64,000 nt of DNA, taken from the NCBI RefSeq assembly GCF_002410825.1, contig NZ_DHOS01000002.1:184696-248695 (forward strand), in the 5' to 3' direction. The stretch comes from Proteiniphilum sp. UBA5384. Its GTDB lineage: Bacteria > Bacteroidota > Bacteroidia > Bacteroidales > Dysgonomonadaceae. Each line of letters opens with the position of its first letter. Position 1 is the first letter of the stretch. Both the position numbers and the translations under genes were made by a program. Of this stretch, positions 7,775-16,379 are shown one piece after another. The notes below the pieces were generated by a model, which saw only the letters and a list, made by a program, of their open reading frames with translations, had not been told where the DNA came from and searched no databases.

Positions 7775-9652
7775 TTATTCGCGTTCGCTCAATTCCAGCC
7801 AACGCATTGTTTTTTCGTCTATTTGTTCCATGAGTGTGGGCAGCCGGTTAGATTTGGTCATCAGCTCCTCTGTGGAGAGGTTGCCGGAGGAGAGTTCATT
7901 GATAATTCGTTCTTTTTCCGTTTCCATCTGCTCAATTTCCTGCTCCAGCGAGGCAAACTCCTGCTTTTCCTTGAAGGTGAGTTTTTTATTCTCTTCCGAT
8001 TTTTTTCGGTAGGAGGTTGATTCTTGTGGCGGTACGTATGCCTTTGCCTCTTCAGTCTCCTTTTTCTCCTTCACCGATTTCCAATCGCGGTATTGGGTAT
8101 AATTACCCGGAAAATCCTGGATTTGGGCGTTGCCGTGGAAGACCAGCAGGTGGTCCACCACCTTGTCCATAAAATAGCGGTCGTGCGACACCACGATCAG
8201 GCATCCCTTGAAGCCTGCAAGATACTCTTCCAATATATTCAACGTGAGGATGTCAAGGTCGTTGGTCGGCTCATCCAGCACCAGAAAATTGGGATTTTTG
8301 ATCAGCACGGTGCAGAGATAGAGTCTTCGTTTTTCACCTCCACTCAGCTTGTATACATAATTATGCTGCTTCTCCGGCGGGAAGAGAAAGTGCTGCAGGA
8401 ACTGGGATGCGGTCAGGTGGTGCCCGTCTCCCAGGTCGATTACCTCGGCAATCGCCTGTACCACATCAATTACTTTTGTTTGTTCGTTGAATTGCAATCC
8501 ATCCTGGCTGTAATAGCCGAAATTGACCGTCTCTCCAATATCGAAATACCCACTGTCGGGGGCCTCCATTCCCAGTAGCATCTTCACGAAGGTGGATTTT
8601 CCGGTACCGTTATTTCCCACGATACCCATCTTTTCATACCGGCTGAAAGTGTAATTGAATTTCTCGGTGATCCTGATGTCGCTGAACCGCTTGCTCACTT
8701 CTTTTGCTTCGAATATCTTTTTCCCGATGTAACTCCCCTTGGCAGATAAACGGATACTCTGCTCCTGCTGCTTTTGTTGTGCCTTCTCTTCGAGCGAATA
8801 AAACGCATCGATGCGTGACTTGGCTTTCGTACCCCTTGCCTGTGGTTGCCGACGCATCCAGTCCAGTTCCTTCCTCAGCAGGTTCCTGGCTTTGTCGGTC
8901 TCGGCATTTTGTGCCATCACCCGTTCATCCCTTTTTTCCAGGTAGTAGGAGTAATTGCCCTTATAAGAAAAAAGTTGTTTTTCATCGATTTCCAGAATCT
9001 GGTTACAGACCCGGTCGAGGAAATAACGGTCGTGTGTGACCATCAACAGGCTGATGTTGTTGCGGGTGAGATGACCTTCGAGCCACTCCACCATTTCCAT
9101 GTCGAGATGGTTGGTAGGCTCGTCCATGATCAGCAGCTCCGGCTCACTGATCAATACATTGGCCAGCGCCACCCGCTTTGCCTGCCCACCCGAGAGTTCC
9201 CCCATCTTCTGTTGAAAATCGGTAATCTTTAGCTGGGTCAATATCTGCTTGATCCGCTGTTCATAGTCCCATGCATTGTGGAGGTCCATCTGTCCAAGCA
9301 ATTCGTCTAGCCGGGCGTGGTTGCCTGAAGCAATCACCTCTTCGTAACGGGCAATCAGCTTCACCGTTTCGCTGTCGGTACTGAAACAGGCGTCCAATAC
9401 TGTCACCTGGGGAGTGAAAGCTGGCGACTGTTCCAGATAGGCCAGCCGGATATCGTTGCGGAACACTACCCTTCCGCTGTCATACGGTTCCTTACCGGTC
9501 AGGATATTCAACAGGGTAGTTTTGCCCGAGCCGTTCGCGGCGATCAATCCTATTTTCTCACCTTCGGCGATGCCGAAAGAAAGTTCACTGAAAAGCAGGA
9601 GGTCTCCGAAACTTTTGGTCAGCTTATCGATCTGAAGTAGTGGGCTGGGCAT
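7775..9652 (-). CDS. ABC-F family ATPase (Uup-like), ribosome-associated
   Basis: The 625-residue protein has two ABC ATPase modules and no membrane segments, the layout of ABC-F factors that act on the ribosome. Module one has Walker A ANGSGKTT (from residue 39), signature LSGGQAKR and Walker B LLIMDEPTNHLD. Module two has Walker A NNGTGKST, signature LSGGEKRR and Walker B FLVLDEPTNDLD. The two are joined by a charged, Arg/Lys-rich linker (KELDWMRRQPQARGTKAKSR). The C terminus is a coiled coil rich in Glu and Lys (EQEIEQMETEKERIINEL), the feature of the Uup subgroup. A housekeeping role in translation or rRNA handling is likely. Antibiotic-resistance ABC-F proteins have a different linker, but resistance cannot be excluded by eye. 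Confidence 0.9.
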   Translation of the reverse strand: MPSPLLQIDKLTKSFGDLLLFSELSFGIAEGEKIGLIAANGSGKTTLLNILTGKEPYDSGRVVFRNDIRLAYLEQSPAFTPQVTVLDACFSTDSETVKLIARYEEVIASGNHARLDELLGQMDLHNAWDYEQRIKQILTQLKITDFQQKMGELSGGQAKRVALANVLISEPELLIMDEPTNHLDMEMVEWLEGHLTRNNISLLMVTHDRYFLDRVCNQILEIDEKQLFSYKGNYSYYLEKRDERVMAQNAETDKARNLLRKELDWMRRQPQARGTKAKSRIDAFYSLEEKAQQKQQEQSIRLSAKGSYIGKKIFEAKEVSKRFSDIRITEKFNYTFSRYEKMGIVGNNGTGKSTFVKMLLGMEAPDSGYFDIGETVNFGYYSQDGLQFNEQTKVIDVVQAIAEVIDLGDGHHLTASQFLQHFLFPPEKQHNYVYKLSGGEKRRLYLCTVLIKNPNFLVLDEPTNDLDILTLNILEEYLAGFKGCLIVVSHDRYFMDKVVDHLLVFHGNAQIQDFPGNYTQYRDWKSVKEKKETEEAKAYVPPQESTSYRKKSEENKKLTFKEKQEFASLEQEIEQMETEKERIINELSSGNLSTEELMTKSNRLPTLMEQIDEKTMRWLELSERE

Positions 9653-9697
9653 GTCTTATTTGATTTTGCGATCAAAAGTACAAAAAAAATCGCAGCC

Positions 9698-11752
9698 TTA
9701 AAATACCCACCTGAGATAACTGAAAAGATCGGTCCTGTGGTTTCCCTCTATTAGTTCAGTGCCGCTGCCGATAATGTCCCGGTTGAAATAGCGCGTATGT
9801 CCCAATTTGACGGAGAAAGAGAGGTGAGCCGTGATCGCGTATTTTACGGAAAGTGCCAGCCGGTAACCCTTACCGTAAAACGAAGGCATATAGAAAGTAT
9901 TGAGCAGGTTGCGTTCGTAAGAATAAAGCCGTGCAGCGTAAGTATCGGCATGAAACCATGCCAGATAGGCATCTCCCGTGAATGTTCCTTTACCGCGGTA
10001 GCCGATATTTTGCGAGAACATCCACCCGTTTTCGGCAGAGAAGTGCGTCTCTTTGTAGTGCGCTACATCTGCAGTGGTACGGAAATTCCATCCAGTACGC
10101 AGATCCCGCGAGTACCGTAGACGGAACTTGTGGGTGGCATAGGGGAGCACTGACCGGCTGTTCTTGTCGGGCCATGCGGCATTTTTTTCTTTTTGATTGT
10201 ATTTATAACGCCCCTCCAGCGACGACTGGCGCGAGAAAGCATAGGTTCCCAGAAAATAGAGATCCACCGCATTCGACGGAGTGCTCACATTCGATTTAGG
10301 CCATGGAAACCGGACAAAATCGACATAGGCCGTCACCGAGAATTTTGCTAAAGGACGGAAGGTAGAACCCAAATACAGCCCATTTTCGTTCTGCACTCTG
10401 CTCCCCTCGGAGAAAACCCTGGCATACAGTGCGTTATAGGATATGGGATAGTATCGGTGTAACAGGGAAAACGACAAATTACCGGAATAACGGTATTGTA
10501 AGGTGTTCAATGTAGCGACCGCTCCGTTTCCGGCGATAGCCGTTTCTCCTGCAAAGACCAATCCGGGAAACTGGTACGAGTAATCTACGCCCACATTGAA
10601 ATGGGAAGAGCCTCTTAGCGAATAAAGGTTATAATCCTGTAGGGTAGGGTTATACATTCTGTTATAAGCATAATATACCCCGCTGATACCCACTTGCAGG
10701 CGATCTTTTCGGAAGTTGACATTGGCACCCGTAACCTGTTCACGGGTATTTTTTTTCTTTTCAATTTCCAACGGGGTACGATGCAGCCCGTCTTCCTTGA
10801 AAGAGGTGATATGCCCTTCGTTGGAAAGGTTGGCATCGATCTTTTTATTAGAATAAAAGGCGGTGATGGAGAAAAAATCCCCCAGTTCAGCTACTGTTGC
10901 GATTCCCCTGAAAAAGCCATTTTCAGCGGTAGAAAAATGTCGCTTTGGCTGCTGGGTCCGACGGGCAAGGTTGTCCGTACTCCACGATTTACTGATCATG
11001 AAATCGTTATTCAATACCAGTCCCTGTCCAAAAGAGAGACGGTAATCTCCTATGGATACCGTTTTTAGTTTCCATATATCATTGATAATGAGGTGTATGC
11101 CATAATGGTCAAACCCCTTTAGCGAATCCGGCCTGAACAGTGGTTCCCCTGCATCTTTTTCTGCTGTGAACCCCATTTGTATCTTGTTTCGGTAACGGAG
11201 TGAATAACGGAGTGAAGTATAAAAATCTTCTCCGGCATATTTCTTGTTGGGTTTCTGTGCGAGGACGCTATCGGGAAACTTTCCATATCCGGCGCGGGGT
11301 GTCATTGTTTTGTCGAGGCGGAATTGCAGTTCATGACGCCCCTTTTTCAGGATATCGGCCGCCTGTGGATGAAGCTTCTTTCCTTCTACTTCGCCCACGT
11401 AAAAAAAGGGCAGGATCGTTTCCACCGTTTTGATGTTGATAAAAGGAACATTCCTTAATTCAAACAAAGTATACAGGGGTCGGTTTTTTTCTAGGAAACG
11501 GTAGATGGCATCTGCTTCCTTAAGGGAAAGCAATGGGAAGTTTTCCAGCTGTTCTCGTGTGACCATATTCAGGTTCAGTGGGTTATCCTCCAATTGTAAT
11601 AACTCTTCATATATGTTTTCAATGGTTGCTTCATTCATCCCCTCCTCTGCCAATTGCTCCACCAGTTTCCGCCAGTCTTCATGCTGTGCCCGAAGGGTGG
11701 CGGTATAGATGAAAAAGAAAATAAAGAGAAGGAGGCAGAGATAGTTTTTCAT
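9698..11752 (-). CDS. Helix-hairpin-helix outer-membrane barrel protein of Bacteroidales
   Basis: The protein has 684 residues and an N-terminal signal peptide (about 22 residues, ending TLRAQ). Residues ~35-125 resemble ComEA-like helix-hairpin-helix repeats (NPLNLNMVTREQLENFPLLS, LFELRNVPFINIKTVETIL). The remaining ~550 residues alternate aromatic and polar positions and end in Phe (LFSYLRWVF), as expected for a beta-barrel outer-membrane protein. This HhH-plus-barrel architecture is common in Bacteroidales and has no agreed function. Roles in DNA uptake have been guessed only because of the ComEA-like part. It is divergent from the porin-glnK-amtB group and lies downstream of nothing obviously related. 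Confidence 0.7.
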   Translation of the reverse strand: MKNYLCLLLFIFFFIYTATLRAQHEDWRKLVEQLAEEGMNEATIENIYEELLQLEDNPLNLNMVTREQLENFPLLSLKEADAIYRFLEKNRPLYTLFELRNVPFINIKTVETILPFFYVGEVEGKKLHPQAADILKKGRHELQFRLDKTMTPRAGYGKFPDSVLAQKPNKKYAGEDFYTSLRYSLRYRNKIQMGFTAEKDAGEPLFRPDSLKGFDHYGIHLIINDIWKLKTVSIGDYRLSFGQGLVLNNDFMISKSWSTDNLARRTQQPKRHFSTAENGFFRGIATVAELGDFFSITAFYSNKKIDANLSNEGHITSFKEDGLHRTPLEIEKKKNTREQVTGANVNFRKDRLQVGISGVYYAYNRMYNPTLQDYNLYSLRGSSHFNVGVDYSYQFPGLVFAGETAIAGNGAVATLNTLQYRYSGNLSFSLLHRYYPISYNALYARVFSEGSRVQNENGLYLGSTFRPLAKFSVTAYVDFVRFPWPKSNVSTPSNAVDLYFLGTYAFSRQSSLEGRYKYNQKEKNAAWPDKNSRSVLPYATHKFRLRYSRDLRTGWNFRTTADVAHYKETHFSAENGWMFSQNIGYRGKGTFTGDAYLAWFHADTYAARLYSYERNLLNTFYMPSFYGKGYRLALSVKYAITAHLSFSVKLGHTRYFNRDIIGSGTELIEGNHRTDLFSYLRWVF

Positions 11753-12186
11753 TTGTCCCGATTTTTAGTTGCAACATTCTCATTTGATTTAATTTTAACG
11801 TTTCCGATAATTTTTACTTCCCGATCCCGGTGGTGTCTTTATCATCTGTTTTGTAACCACCTACACTCCTCAATGCACATTTTCATCATTCCTACAAAAA
11901 TAACCAATTTGTTTTCAAATTCCTAAATATTTGATTATTAATTGGTAATATGACAATTTGTTGTAGAAAAGCATAAATCGGTATCTTAATGGCGGGTCTT
12001 TTCTTAATTTTAGATCAAAATGTTTTAAATTTGTTTGTTTTATAATCTTTTTGATTATCTTTGTGCCGTCAACGTATCAAAAAGATTTTATTTATCCATT
12101 TTTCATTTCAAAAAGATTGATTGTTTTCAGGTTTGGATATCAAATAGATTAAAGATTGTGGGTTATTCATTTAGAATTTAAAAAGT
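11753..12186. other. 434-base divergent intergenic region, AT-rich
   Basis: This region separates the minus-strand HhH protein from the plus-strand porin-glnK-amtB genes and should carry both promoters. The plus-strand promoter at 12034-12063 is clear. It is followed by a leader of about 120 bases with two AAAAAGATT repeats. No gene was seen. Confidence 0.5.
12034..12063 (+). promoter_or_regulatory. Bacteroidota-type promoter of the porin-glnK-amtB operon
   Basis: TTTG at 12034-12037, then 18 bases, then TATCTTTG at 12056-12063. This is a near-consensus match to the -33 TTTG / -7 TAnnTTTG promoter of Bacteroidota. Transcription would start near 12070, leaving a long 5' leader that could bear nitrogen control. 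Confidence 0.65.
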
Positions 12187-12858
12187 ATGAAAAAAATTGG
12201 ATTATTGATTGTGTTGTATGTAGTGGCGGATGGCATAAGTGTGTCCAGAGCACAAGAAGTAAGTGTATCGGCAGGGGCCGACATTGTGAGTTCATATATC
12301 TGGCGTGGGCAGTATTGCGGTCCGGCTGCCGTTCAGCCCGGAATCTCACTTTCAGCAGGTAATTTCTCCGTCGGTGCATGGGGATCTACAAGCTTCGAGA
12401 GTAGCTGGCGGGAGTTTGATCTGTATGCCCGCTATTCGATTGGTAATTTCTCAATGCTGGCGACGGATTATTTCTTTCCCCGCAATCTTCCGGACGGCGA
12501 AGACCGTGGTTATTTCCAATATGCCGACCATGTTTTCGAGGGGACACTGGGTTATTCATTGGGAGAATCATTCCCCCTGTCGTTGGTATGGAACACCAAT
12601 TTTGCCGGAGACGATGATTATTCCACTTATATTGAGGCTAGTTATTCCGTGCCCGTGAAAGGTGTGAATATTGACCTGATAGTGGGAGCGACTCCCTGGG
12701 AGGGTGCTTATTCTGACGGGTTCGCATTGATCAACGCATCCATAAAAGCCAGTAAAGAAATAGCTGTTACCGGTTCGTTCTCACTTCCCGTCTTTACTCA
12801 GGCGATAGTGAATCCCGATACAAGGGATGTTTTTCTGGTTTTCGGTATGAGTTTTTAA
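12187..12858 (+). CDS. TorF-like outer-membrane porin linked to ammonium transport
   Basis: The 223-residue protein begins with a signal peptide (ends near SVSRAQ). The mature part opens with EVSVSAGADIVSSYIWRGQY, the signature strand of the small TorF/Gcw_chp-type porins, and continues as amphipathic beta strands to a terminal Phe (VFLVFGMSF). It is predicted to sit in the outer membrane. It is followed at 47 bases by glnK and then by amtB, in one direction behind a good promoter. That position suggests it lets ammonium or small nitrogen solutes cross the outer membrane. The porin class is supported by sequence. The substrate is inferred from the neighbours only. Confidence 0.7.
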   Translation: MKKIGLLIVLYVVADGISVSRAQEVSVSAGADIVSSYIWRGQYCGPAAVQPGISLSAGNFSVGAWGSTSFESSWREFDLYARYSIGNFSMLATDYFFPRNLPDGEDRGYFQYADHVFEGTLGYSLGESFPLSLVWNTNFAGDDDYSTYIEASYSVPVKGVNIDLIVGATPWEGAYSDGFALINASIKASKEIAVTGSFSLPVFTQAIVNPDTRDVFLVFGMSF

Positions 12859-12905
12859 ATAGCAGGCTCAAGGTATCTTGGTTCTTGTATCTAAATTTTA
12901 ATTAT

Positions 12906-13256
12906 ATGAAAAAAATTGAAGCTATTATTCGCAAATCGAAGTTCGACGAAGTTCGGATTGCATTGCATGAGGCTGACATCGATTTCCTCTCATGGTGGGG
13001 GGTGAAAGGTCAGGGAACGGCAAAACAGGGTCTTATTTTTAGGGGAATCGCCTACGATGTCAATGCCATTGAACGTATTTACCTCTCTTTTGTGGTCAGG
13101 GAAGTAAACGTGCAGAAATCAATAGATGCCATTCTGAAGTCCGCCTATACGGGTGAAAGTGGTGATGGCCGGATTTTCGTGTCGGCCATCGAACAATCCA
13201 TCCGGATACGTACAGGTGATCGTGGCGATGAGTCGTTGTACGACAAGGAACAATAG
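12906..13256 (+). CDS. glnK: PII nitrogen regulatory protein (GlnK/GlnB family)
   Basis: Counting from the ATG at 12906 the protein has 116 residues, a normal PII length. The frame extends 7 codons upstream, but MKKIEAIIRKSKFDEVRIAL is the standard PII N terminus. The T-loop region reads FRGIAYDVNAIERIYLSF, with Tyr50 at the site uridylylated in enterobacteria. The flanking residues are unlike the usual GAEYTVDFLPK form. The B- and C-loop part is canonical (TGESGDGRIFVS, RIRTGDRGDESL), so ATP/ADP and 2-oxoglutarate binding should be intact. PII proteins of this gene order bind and block the Amt channel when nitrogen is plentiful. Co-transcription with amtB 112 bases downstream is likely. Confidence 0.93.
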   Translation: MKKIEAIIRKSKFDEVRIALHEADIDFLSWWGVKGQGTAKQGLIFRGIAYDVNAIERIYLSFVVREVNVQKSIDAILKSAYTGESGDGRIFVSAIEQSIRIRTGDRGDESLYDKEQ

Positions 13257-13368
13257 GATGTGGGAATTTTCCCAAAAAATAAAATATTATATTGACTAAT
13301 GAATAAGATGACTGATAATCAAGTATCTAAATCTTATTCGAAATAAACTCTAATAATTTTTACAGATT

Positions 13369-14697
13369 ATGAAACATACAGTAAAATATATCCTGATATT
13401 TTTAGCAATCTTTGTCACGCCTGCCATTGCTTTTGCACAGGACAATGCGGTTCCTGTCCTGAACGGTGGAGATACCGCATGGATCATAGTAGCCACTATA
13501 CTTGTAATGATGATGACTATCCCGGGACTGGCTTTATTTTATGGGGGATTAGTCCGTCGCAAGAACGTGTTGAGTGTGTTGATGCAGTGTCTGATACTGA
13601 CGGCCGCGATTATTGTCGAATGGGTTGCGGTCGGCTACAGCCTGGCCTTTACTTCGGTAGAAGGAGGGTTGAATCCTTTTATCGGTGGTTTTGATAAAAT
13701 ATTCCTGCAAGGGATAGGAATCAATGGCCTGCTTGACGGTTATGGGATACCCGAACTCTTATTTGTCTCTTTTCAAGGGATGTTTGCGGTGATTACGCCT
13801 GCGTTGATCGTCGGTGCTTTTGCCGAGCGCATCAAATTTAGCGGATTTCTGCTCTTTTCACTCTTATGGGCACTTGTGGTTTATAACCCTCTGGCCCACT
13901 GGGTATGGGGAGGCGGTTGGATAGGCGAAATGGGGGCCATCGATTTTGCCGGTGGTACCGTGGTGCATATCAATGCCGGTATATCGGCGTTGGTGATGGC
14001 CATCCTCATAGGAAAAAGAAAGGGTTGGAATGTGAAAGGAGCAGCCCCGATCACTCCGCATAACGTGCCGTTCGTGATGATTGGCACGGCATTACTGTGG
14101 CTGGGATGGTTAGGTTTTAATGGCGGGAGCGGTCTGGCGGCGGACGGCTTGTCCGCAAGCGCTTTGCTGGTTACCAACATAGCCGCGGCCGCGGCGGCAT
14201 TGACATGGGCCATGCTCGATTGGATTATCAATAAAAAACCGACGGTAGTAGGCTTTTGTACGGGTGTAATAGCCGGTCTGGTCGCCATCACACCTGCTGC
14301 CGGCTCTTCCGGTGTGCTAGGGGCTTTTGTGATCGGGATAGCAGCCGGTTTGGTGTGCTACTTCATGGTAGCTTATCTGAAACCTAAATTCGGTTATGAT
14401 GATTCATTGGATGCTTTCGGTGTGCATGGTATGGGGGGTATTGTAGGTTCTGTCCTGATAGGGATCTTTGCCACCCGGGCGATCACCGGCGATGGAGGGG
14501 CGCAGGGAGCTCTGTATGGTGATTGGCACCAGTTATGGATCCAGGTGGTGGCAACTGCTGCTACCATTGCATTCAGTACGGTGATGACGTGGATACTATT
14601 CAAGATTGTAGACGCTATCGTCGGTATCAGGGCGAGTGCGGAAAACGAGTCTATAGGACTTGATATCTCCGAGCATGGAGAAATTGCATATGAGTAG
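13369..14697 (+). CDS. amtB: Ammonium transporter (Amt/MEP/Rh family)
   Basis: A 442-residue inner-membrane channel with an N-terminal signal sequence (ending AIAFAQ) and about 11 membrane segments. Amt landmarks are present: GLALFYGGLVRRKN near residue 53, AFAERIKFSGF, WGGGWIGEMGAIDFAGGTVV, and the two pore histidines His200 (VVHINAGISAL) and His353 (DAFGVHGMGG). The C-terminal cytoplasmic tail (GIRASAENESIGLDISEHGE) is the part that senses GlnK in this family. It imports ammonium as a nitrogen source. It is the last gene of the porin-glnK-amtB set and is followed by a good hairpin terminator. Confidence 0.97.
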   Translation: MKHTVKYILIFLAIFVTPAIAFAQDNAVPVLNGGDTAWIIVATILVMMMTIPGLALFYGGLVRRKNVLSVLMQCLILTAAIIVEWVAVGYSLAFTSVEGGLNPFIGGFDKIFLQGIGINGLLDGYGIPELLFVSFQGMFAVITPALIVGAFAERIKFSGFLLFSLLWALVVYNPLAHWVWGGGWIGEMGAIDFAGGTVVHINAGISALVMAILIGKRKGWNVKGAAPITPHNVPFVMIGTALLWLGWLGFNGGSGLAADGLSASALLVTNIAAAAAALTWAMLDWIINKKPTVVGFCTGVIAGLVAITPAAGSSGVLGAFVIGIAAGLVCYFMVAYLKPKFGYDDSLDAFGVHGMGGIVGSVLIGIFATRAITGDGGAQGALYGDWHQLWIQVVATAATIAFSTVMTWILFKIVDAIVGIRASAENESIGLDISEHGEIAYE

Positions 14698-14726
14698 ACA
14701 GGCTGTGTCCCGACATCTTTTTACTG

Positions 14727-14757
14727 CAAGCTGCCTCCATCGGGGTGGCTTGTTTTT
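14727..14757 (+). terminator. Intrinsic terminator after amtB
   Basis: An 11-bp stem (CAAGCTGCCTC with its partner GGGTGGCTTG, some G-U pairs) with a short loop is followed directly by TTTTTA. It closes the porin-glnK-amtB transcription unit. Confidence 0.75.
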
Positions 14758-14769
14758 ACTCAAGCAAGC

Positions 14770-14800
14770 TTGTTTTTTCTTCCGGCTTTCACTATATTTG
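14770..14800 (+). promoter_or_regulatory. Promoter of the lytic transglycosylase gene
   Basis: TTG at 14770-14772, 20 bases, then TATATTTG at 14793-14800, matching the Bacteroidota promoter pattern. The predicted start near 14807 leaves a short leader before the ATG at 14831 or 14837. Confidence 0.6.
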
Positions 14801-14830
14801 CCCCCGATTTTAACTTAATGAAAAGAAGCG

Positions 14831-16240
14831 ATGATCATGAGAATTGTCCACTCGGGTTGCATGATATTGTTTTCGCTGTTTCTCGCTATCCTGTGTCTGT
14901 CATGTGGAAAATGGAGTAACCGGGAGAATGTATACGATTTCCCACAGATGCTCGAGTCGGATACATTACGTGTCCTTACCCTGAACACGTCTACTTCCTA
15001 TTTCATTTATCGCGATCAACCCATGGGTTATCATTATGATGTGATACGCGATTTCTGCAAGCATCACGGATTGGTGCCCGAGATCATCGTGGCAGGGAAT
15101 ATGGGCGCTATGCTGCAGATGCTGGAGGATGGGGAAGCCGACCTGATCGCCTATAATATGCCGGTCACCAACGCATTGAAGGATTCGGTCCTTTACTGTG
15201 GACTCCAGCAGATATCACACCAAATACTCGTCCAGAGGGCAGAGAGGAATGACACGGTGCTGACCGATGTAACCGGCCTGATCGGTAAGCAGGTGACAGT
15301 ACTTGATAAGTCGAAATACCTCGACAGGATGAACAACCTGAATAATGAGATGGGAGGAGGTGTCCGGATAGATACGATCGACAGCGATACGATCGTGGTA
15401 GAAGATCTTATCAGGATGGTCTCCCGGGGAGAAATAAGCTATACCGTAGCTGATGACGACCTGGCGATGCTCAATCATACTTATTTCAGGAACCTGAATG
15501 TGGACCTACCCGTGAGTTTCGACCAGCGCTCGTCGTGGGTGGTAAGAAAAGATACCCCTCTCTTGGCTGATTCGTTGAACAGCTGGATCAGGAACAGCGC
15601 GTCCGAACCGTCTTTCTTACGTATTATCAAACGCTATTTTGAAGAGACAAAAGGGTACTCCGACTCCGGCAGGCCTTCCTTCAGGGAGATTTCAGGACAT
15701 GGTGTGATTTCACCATACGACTCTTATTTTAAACGGTATGGTAAGGAATCGGGTATCGACTGGCGTTTACTTGCCTCAGTTTCTTACCAGGAGTCCAGTT
15801 TCAATATCGACGGACAGTCGTGGGCGGGAGCTATCGGACTGATGGGGTTGATGCCGGCTACTGCCGCTTCGCTGGGATTGGCGGAGAGTCAACTTCTGGA
15901 TCCTGAAAAAAATATACGCACAGGGGCGGAATATCTGAGGTCTCTTTTTCGTTCATTCCGGTCCGTAGGTGATTTTTCAGAAAGGATAAAAATGACCCTG
16001 GCAGCCTATAACGGAGGTATCGGTCATGTGTTTGACGCCCAGGCCCTCGCTGAGAAGTATGGCGCTGATAGCAAGATATGGGAAGGAAATGTGGAGCGGT
16101 TCCTCCAGTTGAAACGCCTGGAACAATATTATAGTGACCCGGTCTGTAAAAATGGCTATTTCAGGGCCGATGAAACAGTCAACTATGTACATGAGGTAGT
16201 GGATCGCTGGGAGATATACAAGGCGAAAGTGAAAGAATAA
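14831..16240 (+). CDS. mltF: MltF-like lytic murein transglycosylase with solute-binding domain (lipoprotein)
   Basis: The product is 469 residues from the first ATG; a second ATG lies two codons later. A lipoprotein signal ends in LCLSCGKW, with the acylated Cys at about 25. Residues ~45-280 form a periplasmic binding protein family 3 domain (DTLRVLTLNTSTSYFIY, GEADLIAYNMP). Residues ~300-440 are an SLT domain with catalytic Glu321 in SYQESSF and the motifs AGAIGLMGLMPATA and AAYNGGIGHV. This order is that of MltF, a membrane-anchored enzyme that cuts glycan strands of peptidoglycan and is regulated by its binding domain. It has its own promoter and appears monocistronic. Confidence 0.88.
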   Translation: MIMRIVHSGCMILFSLFLAILCLSCGKWSNRENVYDFPQMLESDTLRVLTLNTSTSYFIYRDQPMGYHYDVIRDFCKHHGLVPEIIVAGNMGAMLQMLEDGEADLIAYNMPVTNALKDSVLYCGLQQISHQILVQRAERNDTVLTDVTGLIGKQVTVLDKSKYLDRMNNLNNEMGGGVRIDTIDSDTIVVEDLIRMVSRGEISYTVADDDLAMLNHTYFRNLNVDLPVSFDQRSSWVVRKDTPLLADSLNSWIRNSASEPSFLRIIKRYFEETKGYSDSGRPSFREISGHGVISPYDSYFKRYGKESGIDWRLLASVSYQESSFNIDGQSWAGAIGLMGLMPATAASLGLAESQLLDPEKNIRTGAEYLRSLFRSFRSVGDFSERIKMTLAAYNGGIGHVFDAQALAEKYGADSKIWEGNVERFLQLKRLEQYYSDPVCKNGYFRADETVNYVHEVVDRWEIYKAKVKE

Positions 16241-16379
16241 AAATCAGTGGAACTTTCAATAAAAAAATCACTATCTTTGCCAGCAAAGTCAGACCCCTAT
16301 TTGTTGGAAAGAAGCGATAGAAGGTAAATATTTCCGGGAAAATATCTAACTTGAATGAATTAAAAAGATTATTAGTGTC

